Positions 38,799 to 49,250 are shown, numbered from the stretch's first letter. The stretch: 64,000 nt of DNA from Zasmidium citrigriseum (GCA_002786025.1 NHNW01000001.1:806001-870000), one strand, 5' to 3'. The notes: generated by a model from the letters alone, not told the origin. Numbers and translations: made by a program.

Positions 38799-41634
38799 CT
38801 ACTGCCACAACGGCGCAACAGTCTCCACCGCCCTCTCAACAACCGCCTTGACCCGATCCTTCAACGCCGCCTTCTTACACTCAATCTCCAACTTCTCCAG
38901 CCAGACCAACGCAACCGCCTCATCAACCCGGATCTCCACACCAGGAACCGGGATCCCCAGAGCATGCAGTCTCGTCAGCTCCATCGCCTCCGCCTTCTCC
39001 CTCACAACCTCATCCATAGCCTCATCACCTTCACCGTTAGGAATCCTCGGTTTCGAGATGGGATTAACAGCATCGACGCCAAATTGACTCTCAAGAAACA
39101 TGAACAATCTGTTCAGCCTCTCCTCCGGCGTAAGATCAGCATGAGGATTCTTCCTCGCGAAAGCACCATTCATCTTCTTCGTCTCAGCGGTACTACCCCC
39201 AAACCCATCATGGTGATGTTCATGCCCCTGACTACTCTGCTTGACAGCCGCAGGGGAACTCTCCACAGTAAGCAGCACAGCCATGACAGCGTCGGCGATA
39301 CTGTCATTCGTCGCGTTGCCTTCCCATTCGACTTCCACTTCGCCTTGGGCTTTGCAGTTGACGCGCACGGCGCCGCCCATCACGTCAAGAGAGGTGTCTT
39401 GGTGGCGGGGGAATTCTTCGTCGGCGGCTTCTTTGCTGGATGTGCCGTTGGTCTCGACTTTCTCGGGAGTGAGGATGGTGATGGTGCCGAAGGTGCCTTC
39501 GAGAGCCCATTTGATTAGGTCGACGCTGGCAGAGGCGAGGGTGATTCTTTGCCGGCAGACGATTGTGGTGGTTGTGAGGCCGGCGTATTCTTTTAGGTCT
39601 TCGGGGGCCATGAGGGAGAGTTTGAAGTCGTTTTGGACGAGGACGCCGCTGACTACTTGGGACTCTGCTTTGAGCTTCTTGCTCTCGCCTTCTTCGTCTT
39701 CTGAGTCGTTTGAGTCTGGTGGACTTGGGAGTAGTGTTGGTGGTTGGATTTGACTTGCTAGTCTTCCCACGACTCTCGCGACTTTGTCTTGTCGGAAGGG
39801 AATGCGGACCTCTTCGCAGTTGGCGGGTGAGTAGACCTTCATCTTCTGCAGGCCAAGCAGTCTGCTCTTGAGACGATTCATGTTGTGTCTCTCTCCATGC
39901 ACCAGGATCACGACAGGGGCGTTGACCTCTTCAATGAATTCGCGGTTCTCCTGCCCATCGACGTGCACGGCAAAGTTGAACTCCTGGACTCCGCATCTTC
40001 TCGGGATCATCTGAGTCTCGCCGTCACCAGCGCCAGGCCGCTTTCCCAGTGTCATGCCAGCACTACGGTTGGTGGTCACAGCTGGTATACTGTCAGGCTC
40101 AAGCATGATCTGCTTGGCCATTGTCCCTTCAACGCTGTATCCGGTGATGATGACACCGTTCTTGGCGTCTGGCGCCCAGCGTTCCAGTAAAGCTCTACTT
40201 GGACCGTTCTGCAACATGCCTGGACTGGCGAGCACCACACTTCCTCCAACATCCTCGAATCGATCCACACCCTTGAGCGCACGGACATACTGGAAGTCCC
40301 AAGGTCCAGCACTGCCGCCATCACCAGCAGTTGCAGCACTCGCCTGAAACTTGGCCTTGATGTTGTCGTTCATGTCGTCAACGTAAGTCTGATACACGAC
40401 CATGACCTTCCTTGCAAGACCAGAGGCATAGTAGATTGGGAAGCGTCGATATTCCTCATGCCGCTGCCAGTAGTCCTCTAGAATGAGGAGAAGCTCTTGA
40501 GTGTTACCGACAGCAGTGGTTGGCATCAATACTCTGCCACCACGGTTGAGGATGGTGGTAATGGACTTGATAAGTGCATTCTCACGCTCTTGTCGTGGTG
40601 TTCGTGTGGAGATACCGAATGTCGATTCCGTTATCAAGCAGTCGATTTTGACGTTCTTTGGGACAGAAGCAGGGATGAGATGACGGTCATTCTCTCTGCT
40701 GTAGTCACCCGTGAAGAGGATGTTGAGGCCGGCAATCTCGATGAGATACATGCAAGCTCCAAGGACATGACCGGCCGGGTAGGGCGTGAATCGAATGCCA
40801 TTGTGGGAGTGGGTGGTGTGGAAGCTGATGGTTTGGATTAAGGGAAGCGTTGAGAGAATGTCCTGTTCAGTGTAGAGCTGGCTGACATATCCATCCGTTC
40901 CTGATGTCGATGATCCTGGGGTATGAGTGTTGTGAACGCGAACAGCGTCTTGAGTCGTCCACTTGTAAATGGCTTTGGTTGGGTGAGTCATGTAAACCTT
41001 GCCAGCGAAGTTTGTCTTTGCGAGGACATAAGGTAGTGAGGCCGAGTGGTCTTGATGAAAGCTGTGACATGGCGTGTTAGCATCATACCTTCTTCTGGGC
41101 TTGATGTCTTCAAGGCTAGATACAACTCAGGCAGTCACCGCGGCAGACAAGCAAAGGGAGGACTATTTCGTATACATCTGGTATACCGTTGCTATCAAGA
41201 AGCTATACAGTCCTGGGGAGGGAACTGGTTTCTGCAGAGGGGTGTTTTCAAGTGAGAGTGAGAGGGGTCAGTCCGCTAAAGTACGCGCCCAGCTCATGTC
41301 GCGTGCCCGCCGCCTCGCTGTATGCCACGATGACTGCCTCCACCACATCCTTCGCTATGACAAATAGAAAGAAAACTTACTGTGATATCAAGAGCAGGTC
41401 TACGGTGCTGAGGTCAAACTCGTCGTAGAACGGCAGTGCTCCTAGGCCTTCATATGAAGGGTGTATGCCCGCGTCCAGCATCACCGTCTTGCCCTTGTAT
41501 TGTATGATATGACATGACCGGCCCACTTCGTTGCCTCCACCCAGTGCGAGGAAAGTCAACTCATCTGAAGGGTCGACTGGGTCGTCGTCCTCGGCCTGGG
41601 CATTCATAGCCGCGTGCGGTCGTTTCGCGGCCAT
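38799..41634 (-). CDS. ysh1: mRNA 3'-end processing endonuclease Ysh1/CPSF73, two exons
   Basis: Exons are 41634-41381 and 41061-38799, giving 838 residues. The 319-nt intron (GTAAGT, GCTAAC, ACAG) splits the first His codon of the metal-binding motif: the join creates Ile-Ser-His-Phe-His-Gln-Asp-His. Further metallo-beta-lactamase features are Ala-Gly-His-Val-Leu-Gly-Ala and Leu-Phe-Thr-Gly-Asp-Tyr-Ser-Arg-Glu. The beta-CASP domain follows, with [17 protein letters not shown] and Val-His-Gly-Glu-Arg-His-Asn-Met. The C-terminal third, with an acidic insert, is the part that usually binds other subunits. Ysh1 cuts pre-mRNA at the poly(A) site. This intron is far longer than the 45-80 nt norm here. 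Confidence 0.95.
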
Positions 41635-42183
41635 GTCGGTGGATGAGCGCGCACGAGGCGCGACAGTCGGGCAAAATTCGTCGCAGTCTAGATGGATATC
41701 CGTCCAGTTGGTCCAGAATTCCTAGTTGATTCGCACTCTTGCACGCGTTTTGGGGATGATTGTTGTCGGTTGAGTGAGGCTGAGTGAAGTTGAGTCGAGC
41801 ATCTGAAGCAAGGAGGTGCTCTTGAAGTCGAGTTTCAGCACGGGCCCACTGGCGGCACCAGCCGACTGTCTGCCTTCGCAGTCACGTTGGAGCCATGCTG
41901 CTCGCTGCAACCACACCATCCACCACTCGCCCGCACCCACGGCCCACTATCGCCGCCACCTGCGCCAGACTGCCCCGTAATACACCGAACCGACCGCTCG
42001 AATCTTTCCGCGACATCTTCTCGAGGACACGCGCGCCGCCAACCGCCCTCTGATGACGAGCGACGACGAGTAACGGGCAACGAGGAGGCGCGGCGCACCT
42101 CACGCGAGGACGCTCCTGACCGAGCCTGCGCCCTCCATCCATCTCCATTCCCACCGGCGACGCTGCCCGTATCGACTGCGAAA
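41635..42183. promoter_or_regulatory. Divergent region, YSH1 / TAF4
   Basis: 549 bp between divergent starts. From about 41,890 the TAF4 frame is already open but reads as Pro/Arg-rich noise, which I take as 5' leader. Two general mRNA-synthesis genes share this region. Confidence 0.45.
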
Positions 42184-44001
42184 ATGTCGTACTCCATGTC
42201 GCCGCCGGCGCAAAAGCCGCCGCCCTTCCCCCAGCAGCAGTATCAGCCCGCCGGTTCACCTCCCGCCCAGTCACCCTACGGCGCCCCGCCCCCCAAGCGA
42301 CAGCGCCTGTCACCGGATCCGCGTTCACCTCCAAATGGCACGCCGACGTCTTATGGCTTCCCGCCCTACGCATACGGTCCGCAGAGCGTGCAGTCTCCAT
42401 ACAGTCCCTCGAGCTACGCCGGGTCACCGCAGAGTTCCTTCCACACGCCGCAGGCCTATCCGCATCAGCAGCTCCCCTACTCTCCGCAGTCGCAGACACC
42501 GGTTCAGACCCCACAACAAAGACCTTCGCAGATCAGTCCTCCACCACCGACCAGCTCGCGAGAGATGCCTCCTCCACCTCGACCCGTGAAGGAAGATCGA
42601 GAGAATTTCGAGGACATTGGTGATATGCTCTCTGGAAGTGGGATCAATCTGAAGGAAGAGGAGAACTACTTGCATGGCATGTGGAACAACAGACTGGGCG
42701 CGAGTGATAGCTTTGGGACGAATCGGTCGACCTCATTCGGCTCGAGTACCATGAGTCCGAACAACAGCTTCAACCAGATCAGCCAGGGCATGTCATTGAC
42801 AAGTTCAGGTTCGAATGGAGCAGCAGCTGGTACCATGGGACAGCCGCGATCGCAGGAAGAAATCGAGGAAGAGGCCAAAAGCAAGCGCGCCGAAGCTGCG
42901 CGGAGAAAGGCAGAGCGGGATCAGCATCACCTCAACAACCAGTTCTTACTTGGCAACTGTCTGAGGAAGAGGATGCATGACAGGGCAGCAGAATGTGCGG
43001 TGCGACTGGACGTACAAGGCGTGTACCTGCGCAACCCGGAGCAGCAACTACATGCTCAGGTTATGGTGAACGGCGAGAAGACTGACGGAGTGGTGGAGAT
43101 CAAGCCTGAGAGTAAGATCGAGGTTGGGGTGCCCTACGAGTCCATTCTCTCCCTCATCAGCTTGGCCGCTGGCGAGCGGCTTCGAGGCTTAGTGGATGAA
43201 GCTTACGGTATAGCACGTGCGAGACAGTACGGAGATCATGGCCGTGTAGTTCCACCCGAATTTGCAGACATTGCAGAAGGTGAAGGCAAGAAGAGTCAGG
43301 AGACCGTCGTGCCCGAGAGTGTCACTGGCTCATCATGGGACAAGACGCAAGACTCCTCTACAATGGTGAACGGGGACTCGCAAATGAATGGAGACAAAGA
43401 GACTCCGCAACCTATGCAGACCGTAGCATTCCAAGGCACGCTCAACGCTCGCCTCCGTGAGCTGGCAGACAGAGATCGCCAGGCCGAGAAGGAGCGAGCA
43501 AAGAAGCGCGAAGCGCGCAAGAAGAAGCAAGCCGCTGAAGGTGGAAAGGGGGCTACAGCAGAGACCCCGACGGAGACACCTGTAGCCACTCCTGTCGAAG
43601 CCGCCGCGCCTCCCAAAATGAGCAAGAAGGAAATGAACAAGAAGCAGAAAGAAGCCCAGAACCAGGAAACTCATGCGTTCAACCAATCAAACCAGACTGC
43701 AGCCATGATGGCAATGGGAAAGAAGACTGCCAAGTACTCCTGGATGTCTGGAGGTGCCGCCAATAAGCCCACCAACAGATTCGCCAAACCAGCGACCAAC
43801 AGCGGGACGGCGACACCCAAGACCCAAGAAGATCCTGCTTCCTCAGCAGTGGTCAAGAAAGAAGACATCCGAGTTCCGACCTGGGGCGATTGGCGAGAAG
43901 TAGACGCCAAAGACATCCAGATGCGTGACTGGGCATGGGTGCTGGAGCGAGACGCCAAAGAACCCAAGGCACTCCAGCGGGCACTGATGAAGCTTCGCTG
44001 A
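42184..44001 (+). CDS. taf4: TFIID subunit TAF4
   Basis: This is one exon of 606 residues from the ATG at 42184 (Met-Ser-Tyr-Ser-Met-Ser-Pro-Pro). The first 140 residues are a Pro/Gln/Ser/Tyr-rich disordered region, as in other TAF4 proteins. The C-terminal TAF4 domain follows: Asp-Ile-Gly-Asp-Met-Leu-Ser-Gly-Ser-Gly-Ile-Asn-Leu-Lys-Glu-Glu-Glu, then a histone-fold-like stretch (Pro-Tyr-Glu-Ser-Ile-Leu-Ser-Leu-Ile-Ser). A long Lys/Glu helix comes next (about 420-450), then a conserved end (Val-Pro-Thr-Trp-Gly-Asp-Trp-Arg-Glu ... Arg-Ala-Leu-Met-Lys-Leu-Arg). TAF4 pairs with TAF12 in the TFIID core. The frame is open for about 98 codons upstream, but that part lacks conservation-like features. 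Confidence 0.9.
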   Translation: MSYSMSPPAQKPPPFPQQQYQPAGSPPAQSPYGAPPPKRQRLSPDPRSPPNGTPTSYGFPPYAYGPQSVQSPYSPSSYAGSPQSSFHTPQAYPHQQLPYSPQSQTPVQTPQQRPSQISPPPPTSSREMPPPPRPVKEDRENFEDIGDMLSGSGINLKEEENYLHGMWNNRLGASDSFGTNRSTSFGSSTMSPNNSFNQISQGMSLTSSGSNGAAAGTMGQPRSQEEIEEEAKSKRAEAARRKAERDQHHLNNQFLLGNCLRKRMHDRAAECAVRLDVQGVYLRNPEQQLHAQVMVNGEKTDGVVEIKPESKIEVGVPYESILSLISLAAGERLRGLVDEAYGIARARQYGDHGRVVPPEFADIAEGEGKKSQETVVPESVTGSSWDKTQDSSTMVNGDSQMNGDKETPQPMQTVAFQGTLNARLRELADRDRQAEKERAKKREARKKKQAAEGGKGATAETPTETPVATPVEAAAPPKMSKKEMNKKQKEAQNQETHAFNQSNQTAAMMAMGKKTAKYSWMSGGAANKPTNRFAKPATNSGTATPKTQEDPASSAVVKKEDIRVPTWGDWREVDAKDIQMRDWAWVLERDAKEPKALQRALMKLR

Positions 44002-44604
44002 GTAGAAGCATGGTCTCGTATTATTGATTTCGTTGGCGGGCATGGTCTCTGGGTAGAGCTGCGTTCAGCGTCGGAGTCGAAGGGTGGAAGCGATTTGCAT
44101 GCTTTGGCTTTTTTCGACTCCCCCTTCTTCCGTCAGAAAAGTCTGAGATATCCATCCCCCAGCATTTCTCGAAAGACCAGAGCAAATTGAAAAGATGATT
44201 CAATTCCCCAAACTTCGTGCCACGAGACTGTCTTGGCTGTGTGACTGACCGTTGTAGTACCAGTATCATTAGCTGCTTCAGCAAACATGGACCTCAAAAG
44301 AAGATGCTACACATCGACGAGTGTAGCTGACGCCACGATATCACAAGCAAACAAATCACGGTGGACTGACGTGGCAAGTGATCTCTCAATTGAGAGTGAA
44401 GATGTTGCTGTAGCGTATTGGCACATTCCTCACTTTCCTGACCTTGCTTGAACTTTCCCTCATTGACACCCCTGAAACACGCGTCTTGCGTGCGTGAGAT
44501 CATACCGCTGCTAAACATCAGTAAACAGACAGACCTGAGAATTATCTTCCTACGACAAGACTCTCTACACAACCCATCTATCCACCCTGCAGAAGCAAGA
44601 CAAG
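44002..44604. other. Intergenic, no supported gene
   Basis: 603 bp between TAF4 and the secreted-protein gene. It holds the TAF4 3' end and the downstream promoter. No gene or RNA recognised. Confidence 0.5.
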
Positions 44605-45197
44605 ATGCATCTCCAAACCCTCGCCTACCTCCTCCTCGCCGCCACATCCACAACCGCCCACCCACACGCCTCCGCCGACGCAGAAGCGATAGATGCAGCA
44701 GCACCAACCCTCGACGAATTCCTCTCCTCGCCCATGACTTTCGAAAAACGGCAGTCGAACAGCACAACCTCTGCCCCCTCCGCCACAGTCCAACTCTGCA
44801 CTTCCCCAAATTTCGAGGGTGAATGCGCCTCCGTAACCTGGCCCGTCAACACGTGTATCGACCTCCGAGGCTACGCGGGCGTGACGCAGTCCTTCGAAGT
44901 CGGCGAAGGTTTCGATTGTCTTTTGATGCAGTAAGCCATCCTCCCATATCCTCACCCGTCTTCTTCTGTCGTTTTTCTTTTGGGTTTGTGCTGATGTGTG
45001 ATTCTAGGGGCAAATGCGACGCAACGAAACCCTACGTCGAGATTGGCGATGACGAGGACGAGGACGATGGGAGTGATTTGACGGGGTTTGAGTGGATTGG
45101 GGAGGCGAAGAGTTATATGTGTTTTACGGAGATTGAGGCGTTGAGGAGGTTTGTGAGGATTGCGAGGTTGAGGGTTGCGGGTGGGAGGGTTGTTTGA
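44605..45197 (+). CDS. Secreted beta-gamma-crystallin-like protein, two exons
   Basis: Exons are 44605-44930 and 45008-45197, giving 171 residues. The 77-nt intron (GTAAGC to CTAG) joins in frame. A signal peptide covers residues 1-18 (Met-His-Leu-Gln-Thr-Leu-Ala-Tyr-Leu-Leu-Leu-Ala). A propeptide ending at Lys-Arg (about 48-49) suggests Kex2 cleavage. The mature protein has six cysteines. Its core, Val-Gln-Leu-Cys-Thr-Ser-Pro-Asn-Phe-Glu-Gly-Glu-Cys ... Gly-Val-Thr-Gln-Ser-Phe-Glu-Val-Gly, matches the beta-gamma-crystallin motif, where a Greek-key strand is followed by a Ser that helps bind calcium. An acidic loop (Gly-Asp-Asp-Glu-Asp-Glu-Asp-Asp) follows. The role is unknown; small secreted proteins of this kind are cell-wall or host-interaction candidates. 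Confidence 0.78.
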
Positions 45198-45505
45198 GTC
45201 TGTTTGAAGATTGGTTGAGAGGAGGGGATGGCATGGGATCGTGAGGATGGCGAAGGGGGAAAAAGCTGGCCTGACGAAAGGGCAAGCCTAGGAGCACGAG
45301 GTTCGATTCGAGTATATTGGCAGTTCTGAGAAATGGTATTGCTGTTCGTGAAATTGATTCATTGATGACTGATGGAGTCGACTGCAACTCAGTTCAGCTC
45401 GTTTGTCCTAAGAGATAAGACAGGAGTATGTTGAGTACAAGCTTCAAGGAAACAGTCAATCTTTCATCATCCTCCCGTCTCCCCAATTTGACCCAATCTT
45501 CCTAA
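45198..45505. other. Intergenic between convergent genes, nothing recognised
   Basis: 308 bp between two stop codons. A B-box-like string near 45,300 is not part of a tRNA. Confidence 0.5.
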
Positions 45506-47356
45506 TCAAACAGACAACTTGTTCATCGCATCCTCAACCTTCTTCGTGAATACCGCTGGCGGATTCGCGTGATCCACCTGTGCACCAGTCTCACGCTGCA
45601 AGATCGCAAGACTCACCGACCTGCCCAGCTTCGTCCCAATCCCATCCAACTGGCCGACCTGCTCAAAGTTGAGACTCGTACTCAGCCAGCGCTTCATCCA
45701 CTCCAGTCGCTCGGGCTTCTCGAAGGGACAATGCATCAGAATCGTCTTGATGACTCTCTCGGGTTCCTTGCCCTCGAGCTCATCTCCATGGACATCGTAG
45801 CCGCCACGTTCGAGGAAGTCAGGGTCGAGTAGGGCGGTCATCTTGTCCATGAGACAGCTTGCTACGCCCTTCATGTAGTGTCGATAGTCCGTGTACACCT
45901 CGACTTGGGCGGTGTAGCGATACATCCCCTCTGTGTCGTTATAGTCTTCGGCAACTGCGAATCCAACGACTTTGTCGGGCAACACGATATCCTCTTGTTG
46001 CCTCTTCTTCTTGCTAGCCTTGATCACTTCTCCCTTCTGACAGGCCACGATGAAGGGCAGCTTGGAGAAGATGGCATCGCTGTATCGCTGCACCATATCA
46101 TCTCTCGTGCGGTCCTCAGTCTCCGGCGTGGCACAGCTGTTGCGCACATAGTGATTGTAGATGTCCCGAATCTCTGCCATATCCTCAGGCCTTGCGGATC
46201 GGATGAACAGTCTCGGCATTGATGGGCGCAGGCGCTTGTTGTTACGTGCCCGATCGCTGTTGCAAGGCTTCGCCATGAGTCGCTTTTGTCTGTCGGTCTT
46301 TCGCTGCTTCGTCTCTTTCTTAGACTTCTCAATGGCAAAGTCATATTTTTGTCGATTGTCATGATGGTTGATGCCTCCTGAATCGTTCTCGCGTGCAAGA
46401 CGCTCTTCCTTTGTCTCGTCTGGGTCGATACCGGCGATTGATGGATGCAGCTTTCGGAGATCCTCGAGAAATTGTCGGCCTTGCAACAGCTCCCACCAGG
46501 GCCTCACGCCCTCAAGATCTTCCTCGTGTTGCGGCGAAGGCTTGTTCGACTTGATCATCTCATCCCAGAATGTTTGGGGATCTTGCCTGCCATAGTTTGT
46601 TGGGACCCAGTAGTGAGGGACAATATCTCCCATGAGCTGGGTATTTTGGTCTTGTGAACTCGAGAATGTGAAAGCAGTCCCATCCACCACCTCGACGGCC
46701 TCGATGTTGATGCCGCGATTGGGAGTGTCGGGTAGTATCTTCTCGCTGCTGTCGACCCATCTCTGGACCTGTTCTTCCGACTGATCAGGTCGGAAGGCGG
46801 GACGACTGTCCCAGTCGAGTGGAGCAGGTTCCCAGCTGTTGTCCCAACTCGTGAGCTTGACGCCATTGGCATTACCGTCAGTGGCGCGACCCCAGCCCTG
46901 GTTGTCACTGCCCCAGCTATCCTGCTTGTTGGACGGCCACTTGGAATTTGTCTCGTTGTCCCAGTCCGTCTCCCATTTGTTCTCCTGAGGCTCTGTCCAT
47001 CGCTTAGGATCCGGTTTGGGGAAGTCTTTCTTGGAAGGCCATCCTCTGGCGCGACCTGTGGGCGGCGGGTTCGAGAATTGGTTAGGAGATTTCTTGAAAG
47101 ATTGATTGGGCTTTGTTTTCTGCTGTCGCCTGTGCGGTGGAACCGCCGTGTTGAGCGTGGCCATTTCCTCGTGTTGTGGTTGAGTGGTGTAGAGGTCGGC
47201 GGACGAGGGCGGTGTTTTGTCGCCTGCATGCGACAATGGTGGCGTGTTTGCGATTGTGCGCGGCGCAGAGTCACAGGCAGCTTGCGCTAGCGGCGGCGGA
47301 GGGGCCTGTGCGTAAATCGCGAGGAAGGTGTTCCTGCCACGCCATGCCGCTTCCAT
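45506..47356 (-). CDS. Large fungal protein with C-terminal GNAT-type domain
   Basis: This is one exon. From the ATG at 47356 it is 616 residues; from the ATG at 47164 it is 552. The N-terminal half is Trp/Asn/Asp/Pro-rich and disordered, with many Trp-Asp and Trp-Gly repeats. A Trp-Trp-Glu-Leu-Leu-Gln-Gly-Arg motif and a basic linker (Lys-Lys-Glu-Thr-Lys-Gln-Arg-Lys) follow. The C-terminal ~230 residues look like a GNAT fold: Phe-Ile-Arg-Ser-Ala-Arg-Pro-Glu-Asp-Met-Ala-Glu-Ile, Val-Val-Gly-Phe-Ala-Val-Ala-Glu-Asp-Tyr, and Ala-Gln-Val-Glu-Val-Tyr-Thr-Asp. Substrate unknown. The upstream gene's stop lies only 8 bases before the first ATG, so the downstream ATG may be the real start. Confidence 0.7.
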   Translation of the reverse strand: MEAAWRGRNTFLAIYAQAPPPPLAQAACDSAPRTIANTPPLSHAGDKTPPSSADLYTTQPQHEEMATLNTAVPPHRRQQKTKPNQSFKKSPNQFSNPPPTGRARGWPSKKDFPKPDPKRWTEPQENKWETDWDNETNSKWPSNKQDSWGSDNQGWGRATDGNANGVKLTSWDNSWEPAPLDWDSRPAFRPDQSEEQVQRWVDSSEKILPDTPNRGINIEAVEVVDGTAFTFSSSQDQNTQLMGDIVPHYWVPTNYGRQDPQTFWDEMIKSNKPSPQHEEDLEGVRPWWELLQGRQFLEDLRKLHPSIAGIDPDETKEERLARENDSGGINHHDNRQKYDFAIEKSKKETKQRKTDRQKRLMAKPCNSDRARNNKRLRPSMPRLFIRSARPEDMAEIRDIYNHYVRNSCATPETEDRTRDDMVQRYSDAIFSKLPFIVACQKGEVIKASKKKRQQEDIVLPDKVVGFAVAEDYNDTEGMYRYTAQVEVYTDYRHYMKGVASCLMDKMTALLDPDFLERGGYDVHGDELEGKEPERVIKTILMHCPFEKPERLEWMKRWLSTSLNFEQVGQLDGIGTKLGRSVSLAILQRETGAQVDHANPPAVFTKKVEDAMNKLSV

Positions 47357-47364
47357 CTTGATGG

Positions 47365-47651
47365 TCAGATGTCCGGCAGGAGAATGAAGTCGGGTCCTTT
47401 CTCTGCACAACAGTCAGTTAATAGTCTCATTCACTTATTCATCAATCAGGCAACTTACTGCGCTCTCGTGGCGGAGGCTTCTTCTTTTCTTTCTTCGCTC
47501 GCTTCTCTTCATACGCCCGCCAAGCGGCACTATGCTTCTTAGCCTTTTTGTCTCGCTCGTCGCTTGAATGCTTCCAGAGAAAGTAGACGACGCCGATGAC
47601 AAGTGTCGTGAACGAGAAGAGTGAACCTCTCTTTCCCTTCTCACGTGGCAT
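47365..47651 (-). CDS. Small single-pass membrane protein, two exons
   Basis: Exons are 47651-47459 and 47402-47365, giving 76 residues. The 56-nt intron (GTAAGT, CTGAC, GCAG) replaces a false read-through end with Lys-Lys-Gly-Pro-Asp-Phe-Ile-Leu-Leu-Pro-Asp-Ile-stop. The protein has a basic N-terminus (Met-Pro-Arg-Glu-Lys-Gly-Lys-Arg), one hydrophobic helix (about 11-27), and a long basic helix (Asp-Lys-Lys-Ala-Lys-Lys ... Lys-Lys-Glu-Lys-Lys-Lys-Pro-Pro-Pro). The shape fits a tail-exposed ER or mitochondrial-membrane microprotein. No family name is known to me. Confidence 0.7.
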
Positions 47652-47910
47652 TGGCCAAGGGGTCTTCTTGTTCCGCGAGAGCTGACGCTTCGCGGCAGGA
47701 TGATCAAGGGAAGTACGAACCAGGAAGATCGAATCAAGAGTATTTGTTGCAATTTCGGTGTTGTTGTTGGTGTTCGTGTCTGAAGAGTCGTCGAAGAGGT
47801 CGTCAGATGTCTAGGGGGGGTCCGCACGTGACTCGTGACTGAAGTGAACTGTTTGGCCTGGTTTCCTCTCACGTCTTCCTCTTCAACACCGGACACAAAA
47901 CATCGCCACC
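47652..47910. promoter_or_regulatory. Short bidirectional promoter, small membrane protein / ARL2
   Basis: 259 bp between divergent starts. No specific operator recognised. Confidence 0.45.
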
Positions 47911-48742
47911 ATGCTGTCGATCTTGAGAAAAGCTCGTCTGAAGGACAAGGAGATGCGGATCTTGATGCTGTAAGTGGTAGTCGTGCCTAATGAAGAGCGA
48001 GAGCTGATTTTCATGTGAAAGGGGGTTGGACAACGCAGGCAAGACCACAATCGTCAAGAAGATCATGAAGGAAGATGTGAACGAAGTGAGCCCAACACTT
48101 GGCTTCATCATCAAAACGATCGACTACGAAGGGTGAGGCGCCATCGTGCTATCTCTTTCTGCATGTGCTAATGAAATGATTGAAAGATACAAACTGAACA
48201 TCTGTCCGTGGCCCTACTTTCCTGGACGAAATCGCCTGCTAATCGGTCATCAGGGGATGTCGGCGGCCAGAAGACGCTTCGCACATACTGGAAGAACTAC
48301 TTTGAGAAGACCGACACGCTCATCTGGGTGGTAGACTCCACCGACAGAGAGCGTATTGATGACTGTCGCCAGGAGCTCAAAGGGCTTCTCCTGCAAGAAG
48401 TACCCTCACCCCCTCCGTCTGGCTCCTCGTAGTATTCACTGACATGTTCCAGCGTCTCATGGGTGCGTCCCTTCTCGTCTTCAAGAACAAAAGCGATGTG
48501 CCTGGCTGTATGACCGAAGGCGACATCCGGGAGGTGAGTGAAGAGATCTCCCTCGGCTGCTCCTCCGGCTGCTCCAAAATTGGACTCTCTCTTACCTAAG
48601 CATTTTTCAGGGATTGCAACTGGACAGCATCCGGACACACAAATGGCACATTCTGCCTTGTTCGGCAATGACAGGTCTCAATCTGGAGGAAGGCCTCCAA
48701 TGGGTGGTCCAAGACGCGAAAGATCGATTGTTCCTCTTCTGA
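47911..48742 (+). CDS. arl2: ADP-ribosylation-factor-like GTPase Arl2 (Cin4), six exons
   Basis: Exons are 47911-47969, 48022-48132, 48187-48203, 48254-48399, 48453-48533 and 48611-48742, giving 181 residues. All five introns (50-77 nt) have GT and AG ends, and phases match throughout. Exon 3 is a 17-nt micro-exon. GTPase motifs are Gly-Leu-Asp-Asn-Ala-Gly-Lys-Thr (P-loop), Pro-Thr-Leu-Gly-Phe (switch I), Ile-Trp-Asp-Val-Gly-Gly-Gln (switch II, created by joining exons 3 and 4) and Asn-Lys-Ser-Asp. The Arl2 type is indicated by Met-Leu-Ser-Ile-Leu-Arg-Lys at the N-terminus, which lacks the Gly2 needed for myristoylation, and by Leu-Asn-Ile-Trp-Asp-Val. Arl2/Cin4 works with tubulin cofactors in tubulin folding and microtubule stability. 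Confidence 0.92.
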
Positions 48743-49250
48743 AAACAGATCAATTGGACTCCAGCCCTCTGGCAAGGCGACGATTGAGTTCAGGTACGGC
48801 ATACTGTTCTGGTATAGCGCTTGTCCAACGGCGCACCGCGTCAACAACCTGCAACGACGCCACATGTGCATCTTTGCATGGACAACCCGGTTGGACGCGC
48901 GATTGGCGGCATGAGAAGCTTCTGTCGGTTTCAAACGCGGCATGAGATTTCAATGGCAATAGCAAACACTCTGCATTGGGAAGCTGCAAAGGCCGCAGGA
49001 GAGCGGCCGGGTGTTGAGAGCGTTCTGCATTCCAGGTCGGCAGCAACGGGCAATCAGAAATGTCCAGGAGGCGCGCGTAGAAGGGATCTGACGGAGCGTG
49101 TCGTCTTTCATCTACGTATCTGATTAATCGTACCCGTCGACCACCGTGTTTAACTTTCCACAGCCCTGAGCAGCCCCGGTCTGTTGACCTTTCGCATGCT
49201 CACCATCCCTGTCACCCTCCCTTAGCCTCGTCCATGCTGCCATTGTTGTG
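48743..49250. other. Intergenic, no supported gene
   Basis: 508 bp between ARL2 and the DUF4045-gelsolin gene. Frames on both strands are short and unremarkable. Confidence 0.5.

Noticed and set aside
41887..42183. N-terminal extension of TAF4
   Set aside because: The frame is open but Pro/Arg-rich with no TAF4-like features; Met-Ser-Tyr-Ser at 42184 is the better start.
45295..45330. B-box-like GGTTCGATTCG suggesting a second tRNA
   Set aside because: No A box, no T-stem pairing and no acceptor stem can be formed around it.
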